Shown one piece after another: positions 41,720 to 54,078 of a DNA stretch of 64,000 nucleotides; within the stretch, counting starts at the first letter, position 1, and each line of letters starts with the position of its first letter. The notes under the pieces were generated by a model. That model saw only the letters and a program-made list of their open reading frames with translations, was not told the DNA's origin and did no database searches. Both the position numbers and the translations under genes were made by a program. The DNA lies in NCBI GenBank assembly GCA_021186555.1, contig JAJKFL010000042.1:44052980-44116979 (forward strand), in the 5' to 3' direction. Source of the stretch: Reticulitermes speratus. Taxonomy: Eukaryota; Arthropoda; Insecta; Blattodea; Rhinotermitidae.

Positions 41720-42010
41720 GACATATAATATACATAAAAATAACAATACAAAACAAACTATACACAATTACAAAACAAAATACATACAGTAAATACAAGT
41801 ACACACATTAGAACACCGTACACACACATTACAAAAACATCCCCACCTTACAAAAGCATCCACTCCTTACAAAAGCATCCACACCTTACAAAAACATCCA
41901 CACCTTACAAATACATCCACACCTTACAAAAACACCCATATACATACAAAACAAATTACATACAGTAAATACAAGTACAAATACAAAACAAAATTCGTGA
42001 GTTGTTAAAA
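41720..42010. repeat. A/C-rich degenerate repeats
   Basis: Irregular units ACATCCACACCTTACAAAAA and ACATACAGTAAATACAAGTA. Simple-sequence-like. Confidence 0.6.
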
Positions 42011-42039
42011 AAAATGGACGGTGAAGATAACATAAAAAC

Positions 42040-42255
42040 GTAGCTTCGATAGTTCAGTTGGCAAAGTGACTAGGCTACAGGCTGAACACATTTCGATTCC
42101 TGGCGGGGAAAATCGTCCATACCAGAACTGGGGCTTACTCAGAGCGGTCGACCCATGTATCTGACGGCTCATATGTATCAAGTAACGACTTTAGGAATGC
42201 GTGGAGCTCTACCATATCATTCTGAGTTGATGGAATTAGACCTTATTGGCAATTT
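42040..42255 (+). mobile_element. SINE-3-like copy with tRNA head
   Basis: TAGTTCAGTTGGCAAAGTGA (box A like) and TTTCGATTCCTGG (box B), then GGAATGCGTGGAGCTCTACC. Confidence 0.6.
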
Positions 42256-42356
42256 TTAGTCAGGAATGTTGGGTAATGGTTCCTTCTTTCTTTCTTTCTT
42301 AGTCTTGACCTCTTTCTACCTATTCATTGTTGGTGTAGACGGTATTGTTGCATCTG

Positions 42357-42556
42357 ATCACACTCAGTGACACGTACAGACACTCAGTAGGACTCCTCTG
42401 GGCGAGGAATCGGTCCGTCGCAGAGACTTCTACCTGACAAAACACAGCACTCACAAGACACAGATATTCATACCCCCGGAGGAATTCGAACCCGCAGTCC
42501 CAGCAAGCGAGCGGCCGCAGGTCCACGCCTTAGACCGCGCTACCACCGGGACTGGC
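42357..42556 (-). mobile_element. SINE-1 copy, diverged
   Basis: ACTCAGTAGGACTCCTCTGG, CGTCGCAGAGACTTCTACCT, GAATTCGAACCCGCAG and ACCACCGGGACTGGC: inverted SINE-1 with about 15% visible differences, tail eroded. Confidence 0.85.
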
Positions 42557-42808
42557 GGGTAATTATTAAATCCAAACAAATTAAGACTGTGTGTAACACA
42601 TTAGAACTGCAGTTACTTAAGTCTGTCGGGTAAAGTGTTAGCTGTAGATAGAGGTTAGCAGAAATCTTAACTCCTTTGTAAGTAGAAATGTCTACATACA
42701 GCAGGAGAAACTTGATGACTCTGCGTGTGAGTCTTCTGACTATAGTTAGGGCCTTAGCTCTGTGTCTCCGGAAGGAATTACACAACAACTCATTTAAGCG
42801 GTGTAGCT

Positions 42809-43131
42809 CAGTGGTATTCAACCTTTTTTGTTCGCTACCCCCACATATAATTTTTTTTCAACTTTGTACCCCAAAGTTGTTGGTGCATAATTCAAGTTAT
42901 ACATAGCCTATAATCTACGTCTAAAATAAGTTAAATAAATTACATCCAAAATAATGTATTAAATAATAAGTTTTAAATGAAGAATAGGAGAATCAAGCTA
43001 TTAAATAACAAATATATTATTGCCTATCATGTAAAAATTAATAAAGGAACAAGCGTATTTTAGCAAAGCAAAATTATATGCACTATGTGGAATAAAATGA
43101 AACTAGCCGCCCAGATAAGAATCGCATAAAG

Positions 43132-43168
<37 letters not shown>

Positions 43169-43343
43169 GCGCTCCCAAATTGCATGTCCTTACGTCCGGG
43201 TCTCTTGTGGCTAACCCTAAATCTGACCCTGATTATTCAGTGTTTATCAAGAATTAATATATTTATTTTTTTTATTTTACGTACCCCCTAAGATGTCTTC
43301 GCGTACCCCCGGAGGTACGCGTACCCCAGGTTGAATACCACTG
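42809..43343 (+). mobile_element. hAT-type non-autonomous element, 8-bp duplication
   Basis: CAGTGGTATTCAACC to GGTTGAATACCACTG, with subterminal GTACCCCnnA repeats. Flanked by GTGTAGCT (42801-42808) and GTATAGCT (43344-43351). A (GA)n run lies inside at 43134-43165. Confidence 0.88.
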
Positions 43344-43639
43344 GTATAGCTCACGCTGCTGCCAGTTACCAGTGCTGTGCGACACCTGTGTTCTCACAAC
43401 CGTTCTAGTAGCAAATGTTTTCAAGCAGTATACCGCACCATGTCCACTCGTTCTCTAAGCAGCGGTAAGAAGCTTTCCTTACGCGAAAATTCCCACTCAT
43501 TTCCCCAGCGTCTGGGGCCACACAGCTGTATGTGTGTGTGTGTGTATATATATACTGATGCCGTTGTAGTTCTCACATACGTACACAGATGGCAATAGTG
43601 TGCAACTTGAAAATAAATACAGAAATTCATGAACTCTTT

Positions 43640-43965
43640 TGGATGGGGAGGGATAAAATGTTGAAGTACATAAATGGTTTTGGTGGGGTGACCTGAAGGA
43701 AAGAGACCACTTGTAAGATCTAGGCATAGATGGGAGGATAATATTAACACGGATCTTCAAGAAATAGGATGGGATGATGGACTGGATTGATCTGGCTTAA
43801 GTAGAAATAGATGGCGGTTTCTTGTGAACACAGCAATGAACCATTGGATTACATAAAATGGGTGGAATTTCTTTAAAAACTAAGCTGTTAGCTTCTCAAG
43901 AGGGACTCTGCTCCGTGTATTTATTTAACTAGTTAGTTGGTTAGTTATTTGGTTAGGGATAAATG
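43640..43965 (+). mobile_element. LINE-B tail with terminal TTAG-like repeats
   Basis: GGTGACCTGAAGGAAAGAGA, GATGGGAGGATAATATTAAC, GACTGGATTGATCTGGCTTA, AGCTTCTCAAGAGGGACTCT, then (TTAGTTGG)n. Confidence 0.85.
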
Positions 43966-44172
43966 TGGGAAAGGGCTTTTTTTCACCGATATTGGAAAAG
44001 GCTGCCGCAATATAAATGCTTCACATTTTTCGAAATAGTGAAACAAAAACGGGTTGAACGCTCCAGAATTGTTACACTGCGTGTAAAATCCTAATGTTTT
44101 AACAATTAGAGGCATAAATTTATTATAAATAATATCAACAAGACAGGCAATATACGTACAAACGCATTATTG

Positions 44173-44654
44173 AGGCGCGTTCTCTTAACCACTGTTGTCG
44201 TAGAGAAGCAATAAGTATTACATATTCTGAGTGTGTGTCTCTAGCCTTACCACCATGTAATGCGCATGCGCCATATTATATTGTCATCTGTGGCCTGTCC
44301 GGATCTACAATATTTTTCCACATTTTCTCATAAAATGTACGATTTTCGTAAAAAAGTTATTGAACATAAATTGTGTGTTTTGATTTTCTCTACAACTTTT
44401 GTCTAGAACATTCTCATTATTAGAACTGAGCGAGATGTTATCATAAATGTATACAGGTCGTCACGTAAAGTACTCGTTATACTTGTCATATTTTAATGAA
44501 ACTTGAATTTTCTTGACAGATTTTCGAAAAATGTTCAAATATAAAATTTCTTTAAAATCAGTGCATTGAGAGCAGAGTTATTCGATGCGGACGGACGGTC
44601 AGACAGACGTGACTGAATACCAATAGTCGCTTTTCTCAATTCTGCGAATGCGCC
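44173..44654 (-). mobile_element. R1-type repeat, about 482 bp, short inverted ends
   Basis: Inverted ends GGCGCGTTCTC and CTGCGAATGCGCC; interior as in 40356-41114 but without the SINE. Confidence 0.7.
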
Positions 44655-45784
44655 TAAGAATTAATATCCTCTTTCATAGAAAACATTACCCTTCCATTAC
44701 AAATATTATTCCGTTAATGCTGTTTAAGGAGATAATCGCTTTTTATACGAAGAATCTTATGAAATTCCAGCAAAGCATTATTTGAAAGGCGCAGAGTTTA
44801 TTGGTGTTAACCCTCTGCAATAAAACTGTTGTTATATGTATTGTACCACTTAATTTAATGCTGAAGGGCCCTGTCGTTTCCCCTTCCAGTTCCCGTTGTG
44901 TTTTGCACTTAACGGCGTTTGCTGCCCTAAATAGCACTTACCGGTTGGCCTTTGTAATCACTGTACGTTGTGTTCTTATGTGTGTCAGGAAATTGCGTAA
45001 CAGTCATTTCTGTTATATATCTTGAAAAAAAAAATACTTAGCATTCTGTGTTTTTTTTCAAGTAACCTACAAAAACTTCATAATTTACTCGTTTTTCACA
45101 GGTTTTTTTCCATATACATTTATCACGTGTGTCACACAGCCACGTTGTGTGGCCTTCACATGTACCTTAACTCATTCTAGGTATTTACATAAACATCAGT
45201 ACCCAGGAAATATATGAATAATGTAAGAGTTCGGCGTTTTCGTTCCGATTTGTTTAAACACCTCGTAAGCCGTAAGAGTGACAGAAAATATATGTGAACA
45301 GGAAGTGTGTGGCTTTTTTTTTCTCCACTGCTTATATCCTACAAAATTCCTTCTGATAGACACATTTATAGAGTTACGAGCGAGTTAAGCTGATAAACAG
45401 TCAGAAATGTGTGTGTCTTCGTGATATAGTGTGCCTTTATTTTTATCTGGCTTTAAAAAAACCTTGAATATGCGGAAAAGTTTAAAATCTTAGCAGTCAA
45501 ATTCAATGAACAAATTTTCAGTTATTCTTCTGTTAATATAGTATGGGTTGTCCCTATTGTTTATATCTAGACACCAGTAATTAACCATCTAACACACCAC
45601 TTATTTAGATGTTGAAACACAAACCCAGTTAAACAATCCTCAGGCCGTGTACAACCATAAAACAGGAAAATGTATCTGTATACATAATAAACGACGAAGG
45701 CAGCGATTTTATCAAAAGCTTCTCCGAAAGCTCATGAAAGTGACAAATCTCTACACCATTGCTTTTGAAATATATATATCTAAG
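44655..45784. other. unassigned intergenic
   Basis: AT-rich, no repeat or coding recognised. Short open frames here show no domain. Confidence 0.35.
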
Positions 45785-46070
45785 AAATAGGAGGAGAGGA
45801 ATATCCTACAAACAATAAAAAGAAGGAAGGCTAACTGGATTGGTCACATATTGCTTAGGAACTGCCTTCTGAAACACGTGATTGAAGGAAAGATAGAGGG
45901 TAGGATAGAAGTTACGGGAAGACGATGAAGAAGACGTAGGCAGCTACTGGATGACCTTAAGGAAAAGAGAAGATACTGGAAATTGAAAGAGGAAGCACTA
46001 GACCGCACTCTGTGGAGAACTCGCTCTGGAAGAGGCAATGGGCCCGTCGTAAGGCAGACTAAAATATGAA
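45785..46070 (+). mobile_element. LINE-A tail
   Basis: Encodes LQTIKRRKANWIGHILLRNC LLKHVIEGKIEGRIEVTGR, a stop, then RQLLDDLKEKRRYWKLKEEA and GNGPVVRQT. Same end as 13750. Confidence 0.88.
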
Positions 46071-46134
46071 TGATCTTTGAACTGGATATGTTTAAGCCAC
46101 GATTTGAAATTTTAATGGCGGTGAGGGTTTAGAT

Positions 46135-46310
46135 CATGGGCGTCCAAACGTTTTGTGGCAAAGGGCCACACCCCTTATTGTGGGCTGCTTCGCGGGCCGC
46201 ACGTTGAAAAACAAATGTAAGTGGTATATAAAACCGCCTAAATTTTTGTGTAATTTTTACAGCATATACCTAGTTTACAAATGTGGTCGCGGACCGTGGG
46301 TTGGAGTCTC
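46135..46310 (-). mobile_element. hAT-type miniature element, inverted copy
   Basis: CATGGGCGTCCAAACGTTTT GTGGCAAAGG to GCGGACCGTGGGTTGGAGTC, the reverse of 37913-38104. Left flank GTTTAGAT is the same octamer as there; right duplication lost. Confidence 0.7.
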
Positions 46311-46379
46311 TTGGTATATGTTCAGTTATTATGGCTTATTACAGCGTGTAGCCCAGTAGGTAGTTACAAAACTTTCGGA

Positions 46380-46620
46380 GGAACATACTGCTTCCATTTT
46401 CACATTCAACGAAAAGGTATAAGATTGTGTTGTTTCCTAATAACAATTATTAAGCAATCAGTAAGAGGTATTTATTTCAGTACTACTGAGCGAATGTTCA
46501 ACTTAAAATTTCAGTCGAAGTACCTGAAAGAAATGGAACATAGAGGAATCCTAGACTTAAAGGGAAGGATAATATTAAAATAGAACTTAAACAAATTCCT
46601 AGTCTGGGTATGCAGTGGAT
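46380..46620 (+). mobile_element. repeat fragments incl. LINE-B tail
   Basis: TTTCGGAGGAACATACTGCT TCC is a repeat end seen also at 28430; 46545-46590 (ATCCTAGACTTAAAGGGAAG GATAATATTAAAATAGA) is LINE-B. Confidence 0.45.
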
Positions 46621-48477
46621 AAATGACACAGGAAAGAGTGTGTAATTGCTTATCAAAAATGAAATTTTCGGTGTGCCGCACAGAAAGGCCCCATACTACG
46701 AAACGAATTGCAGCCGAACAGTACACAGTGTCCATACTCCTAAAAGCTACAGTCTGAAGTCTCATAATATATAAACTTTACGTATTTTTCTGTTTTTTCC
46801 TCACTGTCTCCAAGTTTGTACAGAATCCGGACTTATGCCAAAAATGTAGCTGTTATAAGTTTATTTGGCATTCCTCCCAGATTCTGTAGTCGATGACGAT
46901 GATAAAGCGCAACTTTGTGACATGGAGCTACATGTTTTGGCGTCTCTCTTAAGGCAGCTGCTTGGTATTAGAACACAGAACACTGTGGAGGTCATGTATA
47001 TGTCCTTGACTAGCACACGTTTATAAATAAAGCGGACCTTAACATTGCAATTATATGTACAAAGGGCACACTAAAATAAGAAAAATACCCTTCAGAAACA
47101 TTCGTATATGTCTACCAAACTACACGGCGTCACATCCCACAAAAGACTATATTCTTTACTAGCCTGCGTTTTCACGTTTCAAACGTGATATAAATGAAAC
47201 ATCGAAAGACTTTTGGATTCTTGCAACCCTGTTTTGAACAAAAATTTGTATCTTTTACACCTACACAAACCCTTGGTTAATATTTCAGCTGTTTGTTGCA
47301 GTACGTGAAAAGTACGGCCTGTATAATTATGAAGACAGTATCGTGTTTTGAGTACATAATTAGCTAACATACGTAACTAATTCAGTACTTCTTACATTTA
47401 GTACAATGATGAAAGCGTTCTTAACTGTAAATTCATAATAAATAAATAATTTTATCCCCCATTGTTATATCCTAGAATTCCCTAGGGTAGGTGTGTAATT
47501 TTTCATCGATAAAGATAGGCCTACATTTTGAATGTTATGCAAAGTTTAAAGTATTAATGGAAACAAATAATTTACGATATTTCTTAACGTTCCTTCTTGT
47601 AATTATAATGATTATGTCAAACAGGTGTGTTTAATTATTTGGTTAATAATTTCAAGTAATTATAGTGTTTGTATGTCTTGGAAAAACGAAACAATAAGAC
47701 AGTACATTTATGGAAGCAATTTATGATTTTGTACCAGTAAGGTTTTTACGTATACAGCATTTTATATAAGGACAGTTAATTCCAAAAGTAAAGAAAAATT
47801 TTCCTGAAAGGAAAGTACAAAAGAGGCTCTCTAATTTCGAAGATGTTTTGGAGTTAATAATTGAATTAACAATTGAATTGTAGATTAATTTTTTCAACAT
47901 TAAAGAACTTTATATTTTGCCACTATTTTGCTTTTGTTTTGCATATTAAACACGGGATTATTTACGTAAACAGCGTTTAACGTTTTCTTTGTGAAGGAGA
48001 AGCATTCTGTTTTTTGAGGTGGAAACTGAATCCTTAAGTATAATTTTATAGACTTTAGGATTCAAAACCTGAGACCAGGAATGTGTGTTATTTTTGGGTC
48101 TAATATGTCTATGTTAGGAGTATTTAGTGTGTATTAATTCTTGGATACAGAATTTTATTTAAATTGTGTACAAGAATTCAGTTCGCATCTTACGCAGAAA
48201 ACGGTCCTCCCCCCGTTGTAAAAAAAACTGGTTAATGCTGTTCGGGAACATAATTGCTGTTTATTTTTACAAATGGACAAAACAAATAAATACCCTTGGA
48301 CAAAATGCAGCTTGTTTTATGTCAATGTATGTAAATAGACATACCGCAGTAATCTAAGTGAAAATTTAGTCATTCATTAAAATACATTTTAGAACGATGA
48401 ATTTTATGAAGATTTAGGATACTACATAAAGACGAATTTTGATTACATGTAGCCTATTATTATCAGAATATAGGAGC
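46621..48477. other. unassigned intergenic
   Basis: No gene found. A CTACACGGCGTCACATCCCA segment at 47122 belongs to the module at 11226. Confidence 0.35.
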
Positions 48478-48545
48478 GAGCTGGACACGTAAAGAGGATG
48501 AAGAAAACAAGGAATGAGTACAGAAGTTTAGAGGGGAAACCACTT
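48478..48545 (+). mobile_element. LINE-B-like fragment
   Basis: GAGCGAGCTGGACACGTAAA GAGGATGAAG: the RWAGHVxRM block of LINE-B-type ORFs. Confidence 0.5.
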
Positions 48546-49239
48546 ATGACAGTTATTTTTAGAAGTACGTTTATTACATGTGAGAATGTTAAGTGCAGCC
48601 ACCGACGCTACACACACTTAGTAACTAAGAGTTTCGTTATATAACACAGCTCAAATCATGATCAAGTTTGTGTCCAATAGAGGGCTTTCATATTGGTTTT
48701 GCTAAAACTTTGGATTCTGCTACAACAGTGGTTGTTATAGGAAACTGACGTGATCTACCAGATCTCCAGAATCAGATTTTAAGAGCAATTATACACCATG
48801 ATTATTTATTTATTCATTTATTTGCCTATACTTTATTTTGTAAAATTTGACATAAAAATGCAATGGTGAAGTATCCGGCTTTCTGTTATTTACAGAACAA
48901 CAAGTGACTGTGATTTTATATCTTTGAGAACATGCATTTTACTACTCCTATTTATTTAACAATGATAATAGAAACGAAGTGTCATAAGATATTCACTCAT
49001 TCCCTGTACCTGATTTACAAATGTTGTATTATATTTTATATTCTTAAAGTAGTTCATGTATCAGAAATGTATTTTATTCCTTTAATTGTATTGTGATTAT
49101 GTGGGCTCTGATCTCAGTCTACATGTTAAGACACACCCTTTAGAATCATAATGTCTTTGCAAATTCACAGAATAATTTCTCATCTGTGAAATGCTATGTA
49201 ACTGTGAATGGAATTATTATATTATTAATGACCTTAAAG
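48546..49239. other. unassigned intergenic
   Basis: AT-rich, nothing recognised. Confidence 0.35.
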
Positions 49240-49504
49240 GCCGATCCCAGTGGCCGTGCGGTCTAAGGCGTGGGTCTACGGCCGTTCGCTTACTAAGATC
49301 GTGGGTTCGAATCCCACCAGGGGCATGGATGTCTGTCTGTTGTGAGTGTTGTGTGTTGTCAGGTAGAGGTCTCTGCGACGGGCTGATCACTCGTCCAGAG
49401 GAGTCCTACCGACTGTGGTGTGTCCAAAAAGTGTGTGATCGTGAAACCTCGACGAAACGAGGAGGCCCTGGCCCATATAGGGCTGTCGAGCCATAGGAAA
49501 AAAA
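49240..49504 (+). mobile_element. SINE-1 copy
   Basis: Full-length, poly(A) tail. Short target duplication (ACCTTAAAG / AACTTAAAG). Confidence 0.94.
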
Positions 49505-50654
49505 GAACTTAAAGAAGATGGTTTTTAATACATAAACACGTAGGAGAAGATTCAAAATATAAATCAGAATGGCATAAGAAACTTAGTGCTCTATAACAGC
49601 ATATTTTTTTTTTCTGTTTGCAAATAGCAAACAGTCTGAAAATGAACCATTTCTAGGAAATAACTACTTTGGTCTTAAATCCGTATTGGTTTTGCATCTA
49701 AACTTTCTAAGAGCTCCATTATTTTTAAAGAGGTTATTTACATCGTAACTGAATTCGCAGACTTGATTATATGCAAATCATGGGATCTAGAGTAAGCCTC
49801 TTCAACTTTGCCTCATGCCTGGTAACAGTGATACGACGATACATTCACCACGGAATTCAATGCAAATTCTACAGCCAGTTTCAACACTTCTCCGTTGACG
49901 GTTTAACATCAGACAGTTTCTGTTGTGGTGCTCAAACTGTGGAACATGTATCTAATTTCGGTAGATCTATCCTCATTGGCATTAACTGGAAAGGATATGA
50001 AAGGAAACGGTCGCGGCCTAATCGAAATACTAATATTATAAAATATATAATAAATCGGAAACATTAACATTTCTTAGAAGGCCTGCGGATAACCACGAAA
50101 ACCTCCGTTTGATCCTTGCCTGATACCAAGCAGGCATCTCTTGAATATACTTTCCTCTTCATTACTCAGAGTGTCGCAAAAGTCACTTGACACTAAGAGG
50201 TGACATATTAAACATCGAGTTTAAATTAATTTTGTCCACGCTGGGTAGTAAGTCTCTTACCAGCAGTGTGTTTTGCCAAACACTGTACTCTCAGCTATAG
50301 CGAAGTATCATAAAAATTTAATTAGAAGTTAATTACAGTGACTATACTTATCTGAAACATTCAGTCATTCAAAGGAAGAAGTTATACAAATTATTCTTAA
50401 ATTGTTTTATATAAGATACATTCTTGTGTCTGCCTGTCCTAAAATATTTCTATTGAAGGTAACACCCAGGCAGGGTACAGTGTCTCGCTATTATCCACAA
50501 ACGGATAAGCAAGGTATAATCTGATTGGAGGATATTAAGGTGAGAAGGATTAATTCGTTGCAAGATTTTTAGGCTCTTAACAGCGGTGTTGCTGAAAATT
50601 CATTTTCTGTGAAGTTATGCCTATCGCACTGTACTTTTACCTGTTGTTTTGTAT
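49505..50654. other. unassigned intergenic
   Basis: A 98-codon open frame at 49771-50067 has no recognisable motif or codon bias. I do not call it a gene. Confidence 0.35.
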
Positions 50655-50880
50655 GGGTGTGAAATTGATCTCTCACATCAAGGGAGGAATGTAGGCTGAG
50701 GGTGTTCGAGAATAGGGTGCTGAGGAAGATATTTGAGCTTGACACTGTAGATACAGGCAGTATGATGCTGTGAAAACTCTGGAAATATGTAACAGTCGAC
50801 AAGGCATAAAGTCACAGAAGTACTGAATCTTCGAATAATTCCCAATTATTCCATGCTTCAAAAGTTTTGATCATATACGG
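50655..50880 (+). mobile_element. LINE-B fragment joined to the 11226-type module
   Basis: GGTGTTCGAGAATAGGGTGC TGAGGAAGAT (LINE-B) runs into CTGGAAATATGTAACAGTCG ACAAGGCATAA, related to 11276-11310. Confidence 0.55.
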
Positions 50881-51029
50881 AGACGGGTATGATATTCCAG
50901 GTGTCGGAAAACGAGTCCATCAGAACATAGTGTTTTCAGCCAAGAAGAGACGTGAGATTAGAAACAGAACATTTGTCATGTGTCCTTTGGCCTAGCGTAA
51001 TACTGAAGCATGTACAAAGTGTATTACAA

Positions 51030-51520
51030 ATGTAGGACATAGAATGCTGAGAGTGTTCGAGAATAGGGTGCTGAGGAGGATATTTGGGCCTAAGAGGGAC
51101 GGAGTAACAGGGGAGTGGAGAAGACTACATAACGAGGAACTTAATGATCTGTACTCATCACCAAATATTATTCGGGTGATTAAATCGAGAAGAATAAGGT
51201 GGGCGGGGCATGTAGCACGTATGGGTGAGGGGAGAGGTGCATACAGGGTTTTGGTGGGGAGACCTGAGGGAAGGAGACCACTTGGAAGACCCAGGCGTAG
51301 ATGGGAAGGTAATATTAAAATGGATCTTCAAGAAGTGGGATGGGGGGGGTCATGGACTGGATTGATATGGCTCAGGATAGGGACAGGTGGCGGGCTCTTG
51401 TGAGTGCGGTAATGAACCTTCGGGTTCCATAAAACGCGGGGAATTTCTTGACTAGCTGACGACCTGTTAGCTTCTCAAGAAGGACTCTGCTCATTGGAGT
51501 TAGCTAGTTAGTTAGTTAGT
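51030..51520 (+). mobile_element. LINE-B 3' end: reverse-transcriptase ORF C-terminus and tail
   Basis: Open from 51044: [92 protein letters not shown]. Standard C-terminus of an insect non-LTR ORF2. A run of G near 51345 (expected fewer) shifts the frame before the usual end. Followed by tail GCTTCTCAAGAAGGACTCTG and (TTAG)n. 5'-truncated. Confidence 0.92.
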
Positions 51521-51771
51521 AGGACATAGAATAACATATGGCAGCCTTCGTAGGGTGGTTGATGGCCTTAATTATTAATATTTAGGTTTCAGGTCTACAG
51601 CAAAGCATTTTTAACGTCCACGTCATATTAGACGTATTTAGAAAGCAACACGTACGAATTACGTCCGAGAAGATTCATGACGCACTATTCTCTGCTTCAT
51701 ACATTTCTAGTTCTACGAACCTAATAATTTCTTATTTTTGTTATTATTATTATTGTTTGTTTGTTTTCTTG

Positions 51772-52045
51772 GGAGCCGGGATAGTGTAGTGGGTTATGCT
51801 AGGGAGTGGAAGAGCGAGGGTTCGTCGCCCTATTCCCGATACAAATAAGGAAGTTTTATCTTCTTCGAAATGTTTTACACTGCCTCTCGGGCCACCTTCT
51901 CCTGTTGAAAGGGTACAGGGGACTCTTTACCAGCGGGTAAAGAGGCCGGTATGTGAAGCTGACAATCACATCCAATCTAGTGCCGAGGTTAGGAATGTGT
52001 GGGACTATACCTCCATTCTTCCATGTGTTTTCATGGCGTGCACGT
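51772..52045 (+). mobile_element. SINE-3 copy
   Basis: Head AGCCGGGATAGTGTAGTGGG TTATG (box A like) and decayed box B. Body ACCAGCGGGTAAAGAGGCCG, TGCCGAGGTTAGGAATGTGT, TTTTCATGGCGTGC. Confidence 0.75.
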
Positions 52046-52257
52046 GGAGAATTGTGCCATTAGTTTATTGTATTTATTTTGTTTTTTTATGAAGAACTAT
52101 GATACTTTTCCAATTTTATTCACAATTGTTTCTCTTACGAACAATATTTTACGCATTTGTGTGTAGTCGTACGTGTGTACGAAGTATGTGCTCTTTGACT
52201 ATATTTCGCTTGTCTAGCTCTAGTGGTTTATTAGGTATTGAAATTAAACCAAAAGTT

Positions 52258-52515
52258 TTTTTTTTTATGGCGCAACAGCCCCTAGGGGGCCTAGGCCTCC
52301 TCATTTTTCGAGGCTTCACGATCACACTCACTTAGACACACCACACTCGGTAGGACTCCTCTGTACGAGTGATCAGCCCGTCGCAGAGACCTCTACCTGA
52401 CAACACACAACACTCACAACAGACATCCATGCCCCAGGCAGGATTCGAACCCATAATCCCAGTAAGCGAGCGGCCGTAGACCCACGCCTTAGACCGCGCG
52501 GCCACTGGGATCGGC
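52258..52515 (-). mobile_element. SINE-1 copy
   Basis: Inverted, poly(T) at left, head GGGATCGGC at right. Target duplication AAACCAAAAGTT at 52246-52257 and 52516-52527. About 540 bp upstream of the receptor gene. Confidence 0.96.
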
Positions 52516-52624
52516 AAACCAAAAGTTAAGGGATATATTTTCAGGGAAGCCAAGTTGTTACTTTATATCTACAAAATTTACCTTAAAATTGATAAATGTT
52601 TTGGAGATCTGTTACCATCATCCT

Positions 52625-52765
52625 AGTAAAGGTAAAGGTCACACCATGAAATGCTTATGCTGGCACAGGGGAGAGGTGGAAGTATAGCTTCAATCCATTC
52701 GGAACTCGGCACTAGAAAGAAGTGATCATCTTAGTAGAAGCCTACATTAACGGGAACACCCACCT
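52625..52765 (-). mobile_element. SINE-3 fragment
   Basis: Minus strand: GATGATCACTTCTTTCTAGT GCCGAG, then TTGAAGCTATACTTCCACCT and GCATTTCATGGTGTG. Confidence 0.5.
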
Positions 52766-53056
52766 CAATATTTCGCGCTTGTGGCATATCGATATTCTAA
52801 AGGGTAGTAGAGTGGTATAATACCTGTTTCTACAAGCTTTCACTAAAACCAGTGAATTATTTCAAGAGTAGAATGGCAGGAACTTAACAGATAACAACAG
52901 TGATCACATAAGCGTCCTGTATTGTTTTTTGTTCAGATTGAACGATTGAAGGTGATTTACTGAATAATAATGTATTTAGGATTGCATTAAGTTGTCTGAC
53001 TGTTGTTTGCAAATTAAACTTTATTTGACAGGTTTCTTCGTCGAAAGTAAAGAAAA

Positions 53057-54078
53057 ATGCTTCGAACAAGGCAGACAAGGAATCATAAACCAGAAGAGAA
53101 AGGAGACTTCAGTAATAAGGACGAACTTCCAGCAAGCGGTTTAAAGATCATGAGGGTTAACTTAATTATGCTCAATCTAGTTGGACTTCTCCCTCCCAGT
53201 GGCTCTGGACCATTGATTCGGTCCATGTACAAAGTATTTGTAGCGTGTGTACTTGTTATGGAAGTATTAATACTGGCAGGCCAATTCATTGCTGTCGTTA
53301 TATATTGGGGAAATCTTCATTTAATTGCTAATACTATGTGTCTTATGAATGGCTGCGTACTATCTTTTGTTAGCTGTACATACTTTCTCCGCAACAAAAC
53401 TAAGTTTCTAATGCTTATAGATTTATTGAAAGTAAAATTTGTGGCCGAAACTAAATCAAAATATATTAAGTTAGTTCAAAATGCCGAAAGACAAATTATT
53501 ACATATTTATATCTCTCAAGTCCTATAGTTGCATGTTCTATATTTTCATGGGTAATCGCTCCATTTATAAATAGAAGCAACTTTTCTAATATTTCTAATA
53601 CAACTAAGAGAGAGCAAAGTGTTGAAAACATGATATTTGTGATGTGGACACCATTCGATATAGAACAGTCGCCCCAATTTGAAATAATTACGGCCTTACA
53701 AGTATTTTTTGTGAACGTTGGAACTGGTATTATTTACGCAGTTGGTATGTTGTTTCTGTCCCTCATGAGTCATTCCGCTGCGCAGTTTAAGGTGTTGGCA
53801 GCAATGCTGGATGACATGCAAGAGAACATTCATACAGATGTATTGCCAAATAAAAAACGTATCTTTCTTCTAAACAAAGACCTTCCGGATGTGCCTGAAG
53901 AGGAAGCACCAGTGTATATCAGGCATGAAAGTTCGTGGCCTGAGAACAACCAGCAGTCTATAAGTCACAGTTCCGAGCTGATATTGTCAAAGAAAATTGG
54001 TGACAAAAATCGTTTTGATGAAGATGAATTCCAGAAGTACCTAGTTAACTGCATTAAATGTCACAGGGATATAATTAA
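53057..54078 (+). CDS. odorant receptor exon 1
   Basis: Residues 1-340 plus two bases; donor GTAAGTC overlaps the apparent stop TAA, so the frame must be left here. Start at first Met (MLRTRQ); MRVN at residue 32 is an alternative closer to the usual N-terminus. Confidence 0.92.

Noticed and set aside
46511-46765. Minus-strand frame starting MRLQTV, like the GH1 gene B signal peptide
   Set aside because: The similarity ends after six residues; no FPEDF/YQIEGG motif and no donor follows.
49771-50067. 98-codon open frame
   Set aside because: No recognisable motif, signal peptide or splice context; length is within chance for this amount of sequence.
53057-54078. Possible Orco (co-receptor) because of protein length
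   Set aside because: The C-terminal exons lack the Orco-specific region; motifs match ordinary tuning receptors.
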